DNA of 47,349 bases from Fredinandcohnia quinoae (GCF_022427965.1 NZ_JAKTTI010000034.1:1-47349), one strand, 5' to 3'. Positions 23,466 through 32,554 are shown, counted from the stretch's first letter. Made by a program: numbers and translations. The notes: a model not told the origin generated them from the sequence alone.

Positions 23466-25838
23466 ATGATTAAGGAGTTAACGATAAATGCTGATTCTTG
23501 TTATCGGTTAGCCGAAGAAAAGGCTGAACAATATTTCAAAATACTTTACACCCAAGTTACCGAGAAGACATATGTTCCTACGATAACTAAGGATATACAA
23601 GCTTGGAAACACAATCATCTTCGCCATCCATTGTTTTCCTTTTTTATGCGTGGTAAAGGGAAACCTGACTCGTGGGAATATCATAAGTATATTCAGTGGA
23701 TGAATCAATCAGGGAAACTAGACAATTACCTTGATCGGAGCATCGCCTATATTTTCATGCGAGATTTAGGGAAAGCCCTTGATGCACCAGATACTAAAAC
23801 AAGGATTAACAAGTCTGTTCTTAAGATAAAAAAACATTTAATTCAATCAACGAAAATGGATAAAACAGAAACATTTAGTATGGCAAATCTGTACCGGATG
23901 GCGCAGAAGGATGGCGTTGAATCAGCAATGATTTGGGTTATTGACAAACTGAAGACCGTCTCTTCCAATATTCCAAAAGAATTGGATGGGGCCCAGGTTC
24001 AGAGGAAAATTATTAAGCTTATTGCTGGTGTGATCATGCAAGAGGTTATTGAGATGGGTTCTGACATTTCACAAGATGAACGTACTAGGAGACTTGATAA
24101 AGCAATAAGGCTCGGATATTACTATGGCTTGACTTACCCTTTTATTGATGATCTTCTCGATGCAAAAATTTTATCACCAGCTGAGGAGAAGCAATATTCA
24201 GAGTTGATTCGAACCACTCTGACAACTGGAATTGTCCCGAAGTTGGGGGTGTGGAGGGGAAGTAATAAGGAATTGATTCAATATATCCATTCTGAGCTTC
24301 GAGATGCTTTTCAATATATCAAAGGCCAACAGCAGGGAGAGGCAAGAAATTACTTTTTCGAACAATCCTATTTATTTTTTCATTCGCAAGAGGTAGACAG
24401 AGCTAAGGATTTGTCTTATGAAAAGTACACGAATGAAGAAATTTATATACCAGTAATTCTAAAATCAGCTTCGTCCCGTTTAATTGTCCGTTCCATTATC
24501 AGCGCCACACCGAATGAGGATATTGATAACAGACTCTTTTACTACGGGATCTATAATCAATTGGCAGATGATTTTGCAGACATGTTTGATGACTTGGAAG
24601 CTGGTGCGGTCACACCTTATACGTATTATCTAAAATATCATGACAAGCGGCCGGATCTTATTAACCCATTTGAATTATACTGGACAGTTATATCTTATTT
24701 AATTCATAATGTGTATCGCTCTGATTCTAAAACATGCGAGATTATTTTGAACCGAGCAATCAATGGTTTGAAACGCTATAAAGAACGGATGGGAACGAAA
24801 AAATACAACGAGGTTATGGAACTACTTGCGCAAGGACATCCTGATTTCAATCGGATCATCCAAAAAATGGTTCAAAAAGCAGATGATGTTGACTTCTTCG
24901 ATAAACTGCTACGAGATCATATGTTAACCAATTTGAAAAATGAAAAGATTGAAGAGGATGAGTTTTTAACTACAATTGAGACAGTCCGCGAGGAGATTAA
25001 TACTATTTTACAAATTCCAAAAAGCGAACACGATTTCTTGACGAATGAGAAAATCACGGATGCTGCAAATTATAGTCTTGCTGGTGATGGGAAACGACTC
25101 AGGCCAGTTGTAACTTGGATGATGGGCATTCATGAATTTCGTTTGGAACAGACGGCAATCGTACCACTTTTAAAATCTTTGGAATATATGCATACCGCAT
25201 CATTAATCTTTGATGATCTTCCATCCCAGGATAATGCCAATATCCGGAGGGGACGTCCAACACTTCACCATAAGTATACGAGTGCAATTGCTGAATTGAC
25301 AGGGCTTTTTCTAACGCAGAAGGCAACCGTAGAACAAACAGCTCTAACTCAGTTTGATTCAAAGGCTGTGCTAAGCTTGATTCAATATTCCTCACAAACG
25401 ACCGCTGAAATGTGTAAAGGGCAGGCAATGGACATAGATTCTAAAGGGAAACAATTGACATTGGAACAATTGAATTTGATGTCCTATTATAAAACAGGTT
25501 TAGCCTTCGAGGCATCCCTATTAATGCCTGCAATTCTAGCCGAAGCAGATGAAGCTAAAAAAGATTCCTTAAAACAATTTGCCTACCATGCTGGCATAGC
25601 ATTCCAAATTAAAGATGATTTACTAGATGTTGAAGGAAATCTAGAAAGGTTAGGAAAGCCAATTGGAAAGGATGCTGAAAACAATAATTCAACATTTGTG
25701 TCAATTTTAGGTATTGACGGAGCTAGAAAGGCAATGTGGGAGCATTATTGTCTTGGAATCGAAGCATTAGAGTTGGTTCCACAAAATACAACATTCCTGA
25801 AGCATTTATTAAAATACTTTGTGAATCGTGATCATTGA
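23466..25838 (+). CDS. Two-domain isoprenoid enzyme: terpene-synthase-like region fused to a polyprenyl diphosphate synthase
   Basis: 790 residues. The C-terminal 280 residues are a short-chain prenyl diphosphate synthase: GDGKRLRP (540-547), first Asp-rich motif FDDLPSQD (582-589) with RRGRPT, KGQAMDID (651-658), KTG (676-678) and second Asp-rich motif FQIKDDLLD (713-721). The N-terminal 490 residues are all-helical and hold FIDDLLD (226-232) and QLADDFADMFDD (365-376), the metal-binding pattern of class I isoprenoid synthases. One chain may thus make a prenyl diphosphate and convert it further, as in bifunctional terpene synthases; the product is unknown. The usual GD(A/S)LL helix after the first Asp-rich motif is shortened. 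It stands alone, without P450 or transport genes. ATG follows TAGAGGTATTACG. Confidence 0.75.
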   Translation: MIKELTINADSCYRLAEEKAEQYFKILYTQVTEKTYVPTITKDIQAWKHNHLRHPLFSFFMRGKGKPDSWEYHKYIQWMNQSGKLDNYLDRSIAYIFMRDLGKALDAPDTKTRINKSVLKIKKHLIQSTKMDKTETFSMANLYRMAQKDGVESAMIWVIDKLKTVSSNIPKELDGAQVQRKIIKLIAGVIMQEVIEMGSDISQDERTRRLDKAIRLGYYYGLTYPFIDDLLDAKILSPAEEKQYSELIRTTLTTGIVPKLGVWRGSNKELIQYIHSELRDAFQYIKGQQQGEARNYFFEQSYLFFHSQEVDRAKDLSYEKYTNEEIYIPVILKSASSRLIVRSIISATPNEDIDNRLFYYGIYNQLADDFADMFDDLEAGAVTPYTYYLKYHDKRPDLINPFELYWTVISYLIHNVYRSDSKTCEIILNRAINGLKRYKERMGTKKYNEVMELLAQGHPDFNRIIQKMVQKADDVDFFDKLLRDHMLTNLKNEKIEEDEFLTTIETVREEINTILQIPKSEHDFLTNEKITDAANYSLAGDGKRLRPVVTWMMGIHEFRLEQTAIVPLLKSLEYMHTASLIFDDLPSQDNANIRRGRPTLHHKYTSAIAELTGLFLTQKATVEQTALTQFDSKAVLSLIQYSSQTTAEMCKGQAMDIDSKGKQLTLEQLNLMSYYKTGLAFEASLLMPAILAEADEAKKDSLKQFAYHAGIAFQIKDDLLDVEGNLERLGKPIGKDAENNNSTFVSILGIDGARKAMWEHYCLGIEALELVPQNTTFLKHLLKYFVNRDH

Positions 25839-25843
25839 ATAAG

Positions 25844-25963
25844 AAAAGCGCAAGCGCCTTATCCAGGCCCGACAAGCAAATGTTCTGATGCAAAAAAGTC
25901 GCTCTTTGACTTTTCTTGCATCAGGTTATTTGACCTCGAGGGACTAGGCGCTGGAGCTAGACA
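25844..25963. repeat. Bacillaceae dispersed intergenic repeat
   Basis: Begins AAAAGCGCAAGCGCCTTATC and ends AGGCGCTGGAGCTAGACA, arms I recognise from many Bacillaceae genomes. The outer GCGCCT / AGGCGC pair encloses a long hairpin (CTGATGCAA...AAAAGTC / GACTTTT...TTGCATCAG). Only one copy is visible here. It lies right behind the isoprenoid enzyme gene and may also terminate or stabilise its transcript. Confidence 0.7.
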
Positions 25964-26115
25964 TTTATGCGCGAAATTTTCTACTTTCTTATATTTTCAA
26001 TGAAGACTTACCCGGTGTAGTAGGTGAGTCTTTTTTGCCGAAATGGCAAAGGTATTTTCCAATAATTAGCGAATCTATAATAGATTACGAATTATTCATC
26101 TATTAGGAGGAAATT

Positions 26116-27270
26116 ATGGATGCCATATTAAAAGTATTCGGTGTCATTATCGTCATTGTTGTCTTTGGGTTTATTGGATTTTTTACGATGATAGTTGTTG
26201 CACTTTCAGGAGACCCAAGATTCTATGTACCATTCATTTTAGTTGTGACAATAGGGGTCATCATTTTTATAAGTCTAGCAATCTTTGGTCAATTTAAGAA
26301 AAAAATAATTAGAACCTTTTTACTTATTTTTGTATCGATCTGTGTGGTCTCTGTGATTGGGTATGAAGGTTATCAAACATATGAAAAAAGTCTTGAGGTT
26401 GTAAGCACACAAGATGTAGATTTAACTGAATATGAACCTTTTATTCCGGATACAAGGGCGGTAAAGCTAGATGAGCAAGCAACTTTGAAAATTAACGATG
26501 ATCTTCCTAGATTAGATGGTTCTACGGCTTTATACCCTGTTTATGCTGCCTTTGCACAGGCTGTGTATCCGAAAAAGGGTTATCCCCTGTATGGAAGTGA
26601 GGTTGCTTCAAGCCAAACGGATGGAGCATTTCATCGGCTACTAAATGGTGAAGTTGACATTATATTTATGCCAAAACCATCTGATAGTCAGATGAAACTA
26701 GCTGAAGGCAAAGGTATCGAGTTAACTCTTACACCAATTGGAAGAGAGGCTTTTGTATTTTTTGTTCATAAAAACAACCCGGTAGAAGAGTTAACAATTG
26801 ATCAAATCCAAAGAATTTATACAGGGGAGTATACGAATTGGAAAGAGGTCGGGGGAAAAAATAAAGAAATTCATGCCTTTCAAAGGCCTGAAGGAAGTGG
26901 CAGTCAAACTGCGTTAAATAGAGTAATGGGTGCAAAACACCTAATGAAACCACCTACAGAGGACATTGTTGCCGGAATGGGCGGAATCATCTCAGAGACG
27001 GCCAATTATAAAAATAAAACAAATGCAATAGGTTTCTCATTCAGGCATTTTTCACAGGAAATGGCACAGAATGGAAAGATTAAACATATCGCAATAAATG
27101 GCGTTTCACCAACAAAAGAAAATATTCAGAATGAAACATATCCAATTATATCGGAGTTTTACGCAATCACCGCAGACAGTGTTAATCCACATATAGACGC
27201 ATTTATTAAATGGATACAATCCGACCAAGGACAGAAGATTATTGATATGTCGGGCTATGTGCCAATGTAA
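26116..27270 (+). CDS. Membrane-tethered PstS-like phosphate-binding protein
   Basis: 384 residues. Three hydrophobic segments (about 5-30, 38-58 and 64-86) replace the usual lipoprotein signal, so the binding domain is anchored by a transmembrane bundle. The rest is a PstS-type periplasmic-binding-protein fold: LPRLDGSTALYPVYAAFAQ, EVDIIFMPKPS, IGREAFVFFVHKNNPVEELTIDQIQRIYTGEYTNWKEVGG, RPEGSGSQTALNRVM and GMGGIISETANY, matching the phosphate-contacting loops. No pstCAB genes follow, so it is more likely a phosphate-sensing or scavenging protein than part of a transporter here. ATG follows TTAGGAGGAAATT. Confidence 0.75.
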   Translation: MDAILKVFGVIIVIVVFGFIGFFTMIVVALSGDPRFYVPFILVVTIGVIIFISLAIFGQFKKKIIRTFLLIFVSICVVSVIGYEGYQTYEKSLEVVSTQDVDLTEYEPFIPDTRAVKLDEQATLKINDDLPRLDGSTALYPVYAAFAQAVYPKKGYPLYGSEVASSQTDGAFHRLLNGEVDIIFMPKPSDSQMKLAEGKGIELTLTPIGREAFVFFVHKNNPVEELTIDQIQRIYTGEYTNWKEVGGKNKEIHAFQRPEGSGSQTALNRVMGAKHLMKPPTEDIVAGMGGIISETANYKNKTNAIGFSFRHFSQEMAQNGKIKHIAINGVSPTKENIQNETYPIISEFYAITADSVNPHIDAFIKWIQSDQGQKIIDMSGYVPM

Positions 27271-27351
27271 GAGTGACAGTGTTAAAAGCATAATAAATAT
27301 AATAATATGAATACTAAACGATAGAAACGATATACAAAGGAGAAGGTATTC

Positions 27352-28005
27352 ATGTATAAACGGTTTATCGTATTTGTATTTATTTTTATGCTTATTAATC
27401 TAAATTCATCATTCCATGCTCATGCTGAGAAAAATGAAGAAGTTGAAGTTGAAGAGATGTGCTTGAATCAGTCAGTTATTGAGTTGAAGTATGGGATGCA
27501 GAAGCTTTGGATTGAACATGCTTGGTGGTCAAGAAGTCTAATTGTTAGCACTCTTGCAGATCTTGAAGACAGAGAAGATGTATTAGCAAGGCTGCTACAA
27601 AATCAGGTTGATATTGGGAATATAATGAAACCCTACTACGGGGACGAATTTGGTAGTAAACTTACGGATCTTCTTCAGGAACATATTCTGATTGGTGGTA
27701 AGCTAATTGATGCTGTAAAAAGCAACGACAAAGCATTAGTTGATAAAATGAATAAGGAATGGTATCAAAATGCAGATGTCATCGTTGAATTTCTAGCGTC
27801 TGCTAATCCTAATTGGTTAAAAAATGAACTTACAGAGATGTTTTACGCACATTTACAATTGACTATAAATGAAGTTGAAGCTAGGTTACAAAAGAAATGG
27901 AAAGAGGATATTCGAACTGCTGACCTGAATGAATCACATCTTATTCATATGGGAGATTTCCTAACCGACGGAATTGTTAAGCAGTTTCCTGAAAAATTCA
28001 AGTGA
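27352..28005 (+). CDS. Exported all-helical protein of unknown function
   Basis: 217 residues. The signal peptide is about residues 1-26 (cleavage after HAHA). The mature part is helical with conserved-looking IEHAWWSRSLIVS, LLQNQVDIGNIMKPYYG, LLQEHILIGGKLIDA and EMFYAHLQLTINEVEARL. I know this pattern from Bacillus proteins of similar length, in which the helices would form an up-down bundle. A histidine in each of several helices (EHAWW, EHILIGG, AHLQL) hints at a metal or cofactor site, which is inference. ATG follows AAAGGAGAAGG and a terminator follows. Confidence 0.65.
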   Translation: MYKRFIVFVFIFMLINLNSSFHAHAEKNEEVEVEEMCLNQSVIELKYGMQKLWIEHAWWSRSLIVSTLADLEDREDVLARLLQNQVDIGNIMKPYYGDEFGSKLTDLLQEHILIGGKLIDAVKSNDKALVDKMNKEWYQNADVIVEFLASANPNWLKNELTEMFYAHLQLTINEVEARLQKKWKEDIRTADLNESHLIHMGDFLTDGIVKQFPEKFK

Positions 28006-28012
28006 ATTTGGG

Positions 28013-28052
28013 GGCGATACACCTTGTTATATTCGAGGGTGTCGCCTTTTTT
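28013..28052 (+). terminator. Intrinsic terminator after the exported helical protein
   Basis: Stem GGCGATAC / GTGTCGCC with one G-T pair, extended imperfectly inwards, and six T residues. Confidence 0.75.
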
Positions 28053-28140
28053 AATGCTCATTTAATGCTTCATACAGGATTTTCTGATAAAAGAATGGTA
28101 TCTTAAAGGAATAATTAGCTTATACCTGGAGGAAAAATAT

Positions 28141-29193
28141 ATGGAATTAGGAATTAGCACTTTTGTTGAGACAACCCCTGATGTTGAAACAGGTGAAGTA
28201 ATCAGCCATGCACAACGAATTCGTGAAGTTATCGAGGAAATTGTACTAGCTGATCAAGTTGGGTTAGATATATTTGGTGTGGGTGAACATCATCGTGAAG
28301 ATTATGCGGCATCATCTCCTGCAGTTATTTTAGCAGCTGCTGCATCACAAACGAAAAGGATTAGACTGACAAGTGCAGTTACAGTTCTTTCGTCAGATGA
28401 CCCAGTCCGTGTGTTTCAAGATTTTGCGACACTTGATGGAATTTCAAACGGACGAGCGGAAATTATGGCAGGGCGTGGTTCATTCATCGAGTCATTTCCA
28501 CTGTTTGGCTATGATTTGCAGGATTATGACGAATTATTTGAAGAGAAACTTGAATTGCTCTTAAAAATACGTGATTCAGAAAAAGTAAGCTGGAGTGGTA
28601 GACATCGACCAGCCATACATAATCTTGGCGTATATCCTCGTCCTGTTCAGGATCCCTTGCCAGTCTGGATCGGTAGTGGTGGAAATTCTGAATCGGTAGT
28701 AAGAGCTGGGGTACTGGGATTACCGCTTGTCCTAGCAATTATCGGTGGAAGGCCACTTCAATTTGAACCACTTGTTCGACTATATAAAAGGGCTGCCGAA
28801 CGCGCTGGTCATGATGTATCAAAATTAACTGTAGCTTCACATTCACATGGTTTTATCGATGAAGATTCACAAACTGCAGCAGATAAATTTTTCCCATCCT
28901 ACCAGCAAGCCATGAATAAATTAGGTCGTGAACGAGGATGGGGTCCCATGACTCGTGCAAGCTATGATGCGGCGAGAACATTAGAAGGAGCACTATATGT
29001 AGGTGACCCACAGACGGTCGCAGAAAAAATCATTCATCTTAGAAAAAATGTTGGCATCACACGTTTCATGCTGCATGTACCAGTTGGTACAATGCCACAT
29101 ACAGATGTCATGAAAGCAATCGAATTACTAGGGAAAGAAGTAGCACCGATTGTTCGAGACGAAATCGTTAGATGGGAAGCAACTGAAAAATAA
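28141..29193 (+). CDS. LLM-class flavin-dependent oxidoreductase, paralogue 2
   Basis: 350 residues with a luciferase-like TIM barrel: [66 protein letters not shown] and [12 protein letters not shown]. It is closely related to the protein at 14895 (shared DPVRV, LQDY and FEEKLELL stretches), but no flavin reductase gene adjoins, so it would draw reduced FMN from elsewhere or act as a different reductase. Start ATG follows GGAGGAAAAATAT. It is a single gene, convergent with the Gfo/Idh gene and sharing a bidirectional terminator. Confidence 0.85.
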   Translation: MELGISTFVETTPDVETGEVISHAQRIREVIEEIVLADQVGLDIFGVGEHHREDYAASSPAVILAAAASQTKRIRLTSAVTVLSSDDPVRVFQDFATLDGISNGRAEIMAGRGSFIESFPLFGYDLQDYDELFEEKLELLLKIRDSEKVSWSGRHRPAIHNLGVYPRPVQDPLPVWIGSGGNSESVVRAGVLGLPLVLAIIGGRPLQFEPLVRLYKRAAERAGHDVSKLTVASHSHGFIDEDSQTAADKFFPSYQQAMNKLGRERGWGPMTRASYDAARTLEGALYVGDPQTVAEKIIHLRKNVGITRFMLHVPVGTMPHTDVMKAIELLGKEVAPIVRDEIVRWEATEK

Positions 29194-29195
29194 AT

Positions 29196-29234
29196 AAAAA
29201 GAGTCTGAAATCATAGGATTTCAGACTCTTTTTT
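29196..29234. terminator. Bidirectional terminator between the oxidoreductase genes
   Basis: A 17-bp perfect stem (AAAAAGAGTCTGAAATC / GATTTCAGACTCTTTTT) with a four-base loop. T runs are present on both strands. Confidence 0.9.
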
Positions 29235-29237
29235 CGT

Positions 29238-30314
29238 TCAGTTTACTTTGTATTTTCTTCCTTCTTTTGCAGAAAGACGGATTGTATCAAGTACTTTTTG
29301 TGTATCCAATCCATCTTCAAAATCAGATAGATTCGGATGTTTTGTTCCAGTACTCAGTGTGTGATGAAGTGCATCAAGCATCCGCTGAAATCCATTATAA
29401 TAGCGGGCTGCAATTGCTGGCATGTCTGAAGGTGCAGTTAGATCTGATAGTAGTTCAATTTCTACCAGTGGTGAATTTTCAGATGAATAATAGACTTGAT
29501 TGTCATTGAGCATAACAAGAGTACCGTTTGATCCATAGATCTCCAAGCGATAGGTGTCTTTCGTTTGATTCGCTGCGGTAACAAGTTCCATCGTGATCGT
29601 TGCTCCGTTATCCAATGTCCCTATCACCTGGAAGGCATCATCTGACGTGTACTGTTCTATATTACCGTTTTTATCTTTATATGTTGGAACATGAATTGGA
29701 AGATTAGCAAATACTTCAGCAAATCGACTATCTGTCCACCAATGGAGTGTATCAATCATATGTGATCCAATTGCTCCAAGCATTCCACCACCAGTTTCAG
29801 TTTGACCGAGCCATCCACGTGATTTTGATTGAAGCGAGCTATAATTTGCAAAGGAACATTCATAGCGTATATGTAAAATTTCGCCAAGATTTCGACTGTC
29901 CATTACTTCTTTTACCTTTAAACGAGCAGGAACAAATCGAAATTCATGATTGATCAAGCCGAATTTTCCTGCATTATTTTTTGCAATCATCATATCGAAC
30001 GATTCGTCGATATCCAGTGCCATTGGTTTTTCACATAACACATGAATACCTTTTTCAAACGCAGCGACTACCATTTCCTTATGTAAGTGAACGGCAGAAG
30101 CAACAACCAATAGATCCAACTGTTCCTGTTCAAGCATCAATCTCCAGTTCGTGTACACATTTTCAACACCACTAATCTGTTTTACCTCTTCAACATTGCC
30201 TCGTGCAACACTTGAAATTGCTACAACCTCAAATCCTTCATGAAAATTAAACATTGGTGCATGAACCTTCGCACCAAAACCAGTACCTATTATGCCAACC
30301 TTACATTTTCCCAT
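29238..30314 (-). CDS. Gfo/Idh/MocA family NAD(P)-dependent oxidoreductase
   Basis: 358 residues. The N-terminal Rossmann fold starts KVGIIGTGFGAKVHAPMF. It is followed by VHLLCEKPMALD (Glu-Lys-Pro signature, about residue 95) and the substrate domain with WLGQTETGGGMLGAIGSHMIDTLHWW. Typical substrates are sugars, inositols or amino-sugars. The correct start is ATG 30314 (AAAGGAGTTATTTTCT before it). The frame is open upstream only because it runs through a dispersed repeat. Cytoplasmic. The neighbours give no pathway. Confidence 0.85.
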   Translation of the reverse strand: MGKCKVGIIGTGFGAKVHAPMFNFHEGFEVVAISSVARGNVEEVKQISGVENVYTNWRLMLEQEQLDLLVVASAVHLHKEMVVAAFEKGIHVLCEKPMALDIDESFDMMIAKNNAGKFGLINHEFRFVPARLKVKEVMDSRNLGEILHIRYECSFANYSSLQSKSRGWLGQTETGGGMLGAIGSHMIDTLHWWTDSRFAEVFANLPIHVPTYKDKNGNIEQYTSDDAFQVIGTLDNGATITMELVTAANQTKDTYRLEIYGSNGTLVMLNDNQVYYSSENSPLVEIELLSDLTAPSDMPAIAARYYNGFQRMLDALHHTLSTGTKHPNLSDFEDGLDTQKVLDTIRLSAKEGRKYKVN

Positions 30315-30334
30315 AGAAAATAACTCCTTTTTAT

Positions 30335-30525
30335 CAAATGCGCCTTGGCGTATTTGTGACCAGATTTTTTCGAGCTTGCTCGAAAAGCTTCCTTTAAAAA
30401 TCTGAGGCATCCGCCGGAGGCTTTAACTTTATTCAGTCAAGGTTTGAACCCGCACTAAATTGAAAACTGATTTGCATTCAACTCACAACCTATAGAAGTG
30501 GAAGACTTCAGCTGAATAAAGTTAA
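30335..30525. repeat. Structured dispersed repeat with nested hairpins
   Basis: Starts with the inverted repeat CAAAT-G-CGCC-TT-GGCG-T-ATTTG (30335-30356) and contains CGAGC-TT-GCTCG inside a CAGATTTTT / AAAAATCTG stem. It ends with 14-bp inverted arms TTAACTTTATTCAG (30423-30436) and CTGAATAAAGTTAA (30512-30525). Just before the right arm lies GAAGTGGAAGACTTC, another hairpin. The order of pieces matches a repeat family I recognise from Bacillus genomes. It sits between the Gfo/Idh promoter side and the riboswitch. Confidence 0.65.
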
Positions 30526-30659
30526 GTCTATATATTAAGTATTCTTCATCGATTTTGAATTACCTTTGTCCAATTGCTTGAAAACTCTCTCTGAAACAAA
30601 TCACTTTAATTTAAGAAATATATCGGATATAATGAAATAGTAATTAAAATATAATATCT

Positions 30660-30784
30660 ATCTTCGGGGCGTGGTGAAATTCCCGACCGGCGGTGATGAG
30701 AGTAATCTCTAAGCCCGCGAGCCTTTAAGGCAGGATTTGGTGCGATTCCAAAGCCGACAGTACAGTCTGGATGGGAGAAGATGG
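30660..30784 (+). ncRNA. FMN riboswitch (RFN element)
   Basis: Contains the conserved RFN blocks in order: ATCTTCGGGGC, GAAATTCCCGACCGGCGGTGAT, AGCCCGCGAGCC, GGTGCGATTCCAAAGCCGACAG and the closing GGATGGGAGAAGATGG. The 5' ATCTTC pairs with the 3' GAAGAT. A -10 TATAAT at 30650-30655 lies just upstream. It controls ribU by FMN-dependent premature termination at the hairpin 30847-30870. Confidence 0.95.
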
Positions 30785-30846
30785 AGGTTCTGCAGCGTTC
30801 AAAAAAGTAATGTTTGGACGTCTATTTAAGCATGCCTTGAAATTCT

Positions 30847-30876
30847 CCCTCAAGAAATTTTTCTTGAGGGTTTTTA
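30847..30876 (+). terminator. Riboswitch-controlled intrinsic terminator
   Basis: A 10-bp perfect stem CCCTCAAGAA / TTCTTGAGGG with an ATTT loop and a T run. It lies 60 bases after the FMN aptamer and 70 bases before ribU, the usual place for the expression platform. Confidence 0.85.
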
Positions 30877-30947
30877 TTTTCAAGGTATGTGTATTTAATG
30901 CTGAACCTTTCTTCTATGTAAGATGGATTACAACAGGAGAGAGGAAA

Positions 30948-31529
30948 ATGGAAAAAACAAACGTAAGAAAATTAGTTTTAATTGGAATGTTGAGTGGTAT
31001 TTCATATGTGTTAATGATACTAAACTTCCCATTACCAATGTTCCCAAGCTATTTACAAATTGATTTTAGTGATATCCCTGCATTGATTGGTGCTCTAGTT
31101 CTAGGTCCAGTTGCAGGAGTGTTAATTGAGCTAATCAAGAATATTATCGATTATTTTATGACTGGAAGTGAAACAGGGGTCCCAGTAGGCCATCTAGCCA
31201 ATTTTATCGCAGGTTCTGTTTTTGTCCTATCAACCTACTTGATTTATCATAAGATTAAATCAAAAAAAGGAATGACGATTGGATTAGTTACTGGAACCAT
31301 TTTAATGGCAATCGTAATGTGTATCCTTAATTACTATGTCATTCTTCCAGCATTTACTTATTTCTTGAACGCACCTGCAATGTCAGGTCCAGAGGTTCGA
31401 AAATTAATTGTTTTATCAATTTTACCTTTTAATATTCTAAAAGGTCTAATCATAACTGGAATTTTCATGTTAATCTTTATACGATTACAGACATGGATCA
31501 AGAAGCAAACTACCTTTAAACAAATATAA
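30948..31529 (+). CDS. ribU: Riboflavin ECF-transporter substrate-binding subunit RibU
   Basis: 193 residues with about six membrane spans: VRKLVLIGMLSGISYVLMI, LQIDFSDIPALIGALVLGPVAGVLIELIKNIIDYF (the S-component signature), GVPVGHLANFIAGS and a C-terminal basic tail. RibU binds riboflavin and works with the EcfA, EcfA' and EcfT module encoded elsewhere. ATG 30948 follows AGAGAGG. A start at 30771 lies inside the aptamer and cannot be right. The FMN riboswitch directly upstream confirms the function and its repression by FMN. Confidence 0.95.
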   Translation: MEKTNVRKLVLIGMLSGISYVLMILNFPLPMFPSYLQIDFSDIPALIGALVLGPVAGVLIELIKNIIDYFMTGSETGVPVGHLANFIAGSVFVLSTYLIYHKIKSKKGMTIGLVTGTILMAIVMCILNYYVILPAFTYFLNAPAMSGPEVRKLIVLSILPFNILKGLIITGIFMLIFIRLQTWIKKQTTFKQI

Positions 31530-31540
31530 AATTTTTGAAA

Positions 31541-31581
31541 TCGAGTATGAAATCGTAAAGGTTTTGTACTCGGTTTTTTTA
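31541..31581 (+). terminator. Intrinsic terminator after ribU
   Basis: An 8-bp stem ATCGAGTA / TACTCGGT with one G-T pair, a 19-base loop and seven T residues. Confidence 0.7.
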
Positions 31582-31733
31582 TTTGTAAATGGTGAAGACT
31601 TGTTTAAGAAGGGTTTCGTTTAGCTTTGTAGAATTATAAGTTTTAAGCATTCATTTTTATAGATAGGACAAGTATGATGAAACCAGTCGTTAATCTTAGA
31701 TTCTTATAATTATTTACCGTGGGAGGATGAGAT

Positions 31734-32255
31734 ATGATTGATTATAGGATAGTTCCAAAAGAGGGATTTTCAATAAAAATCGGTGAACTAGTTTCCATGC
31801 TGGAGCATACTAGAGAAGTTACCTTAACCGAAATATCTAATTTGAGTCAATCGGATATAGATTATTTGAAGGAAGAAAATGATAACACTATAGGGGCACT
31901 TTTACTACATATCGCTTCAATAGAAGCTGTTCATCAGGTGATTTCATTTGAAAATAGAGACTTTAATGAACAGGAACTTCGTCAATGGAAAACAGCTTTG
32001 GAATTGGGTGAAAATGCAAGATTAGAAATTAAGAAAGAAACACTCGACTATTATTATTCTATGTTGTCTAAAGTAAGAAAGGATACATTAAGACAATTAA
32101 AAGCAAGGGATGATCAGTGGCTTTACGAAGAAAAACAATGGCCAAACGGAACTCCTTATAATAATTATTATCTTTGGTATCACGTTATGGAAGATGAGAT
32201 TAACCATAGGGGCCAAATAAGAACAATCAAGAGATTTTTATATAATAGTCGGTAG
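31734..32255 (+). CDS. DinB-family (DUF664-like) protein
   Basis: 173 residues forming a four-helix bundle. The metal-binding histidines are in GALLLHIASIEAVHQV and the C-terminal EDEINHRGQIRTI, the DinB signature with EINHRGQ in place of the usual EAHHRGQ. The catalytic role in this subgroup is unknown; related proteins are bacillithiol-dependent transferases. ATG 31734 follows GTGGGAGGATGAGAT. It is a single gene. A second DinB protein is at 10633, so the window holds two unrelated-in-context members of the family. Confidence 0.8.
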   Translation: MIDYRIVPKEGFSIKIGELVSMLEHTREVTLTEISNLSQSDIDYLKEENDNTIGALLLHIASIEAVHQVISFENRDFNEQELRQWKTALELGENARLEIKKETLDYYYSMLSKVRKDTLRQLKARDDQWLYEEKQWPNGTPYNNYYLWYHVMEDEINHRGQIRTIKRFLYNSR

Positions 32256-32335
32256 ATTAAGAGTCCAATCGGAAGCAGCATATTCGTTGGAGATGACATA
32301 GATAATGATATTAGTGGTTATCGTACTGACTACGT

Positions 32336-32554
32336 AGAAAAGCATATGAAGAATTAGGTATTGAAATAGGTGTTAAAGATTGTATCGCTAAAATAGATTT
32401 TAGCGGTAAGCAATTCTTCTTCTTAGGAGATATTGTTGGTGGCATTTTCGTTACTGGTGAAGGTCAAGAGTTTAATAATAACACTATAGGGGCGTATACA
32501 CCAATGTGGGTGGATATAGATGACCTTTATTTCAAGGATTCTAAGTCCAATTAA
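32336..32554 (+). pseudogene. C-terminal remnant of a Nudix hydrolase
   Basis: The frame without a start reads RKAYEELGIEIGVKD, then FFFLGDIVGGIFVTGEGQEF, and ends in YTPMWVDIDDL...KSN at TAA 32552. EELGIEI is the end of the Nudix box (REx2EExGI), and the rest is the usual C-terminal half. The N-terminal half with the box glycine and first glutamates is absent. There is no start codon or ribosome site. Confidence 0.7.

Noticed and set aside
25099-25428. 109-residue minus-strand ORF within the isoprenoid enzyme
   Set aside because: It lies opposite the catalytic motifs of the prenyl synthase domain and is a frame shadow.
30315-30410. Upstream extension of the Gfo/Idh gene
   Set aside because: It runs through the dispersed repeat. 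ATG 30314 has a good ribosome site and starts right before the Rossmann motif.
30771-30947. N-terminal extension of the RibU reading frame
   Set aside because: The extension lies inside the FMN aptamer and its terminator. The ribosome site AGAGAGG and ATG 30948 give the normal RibU length.
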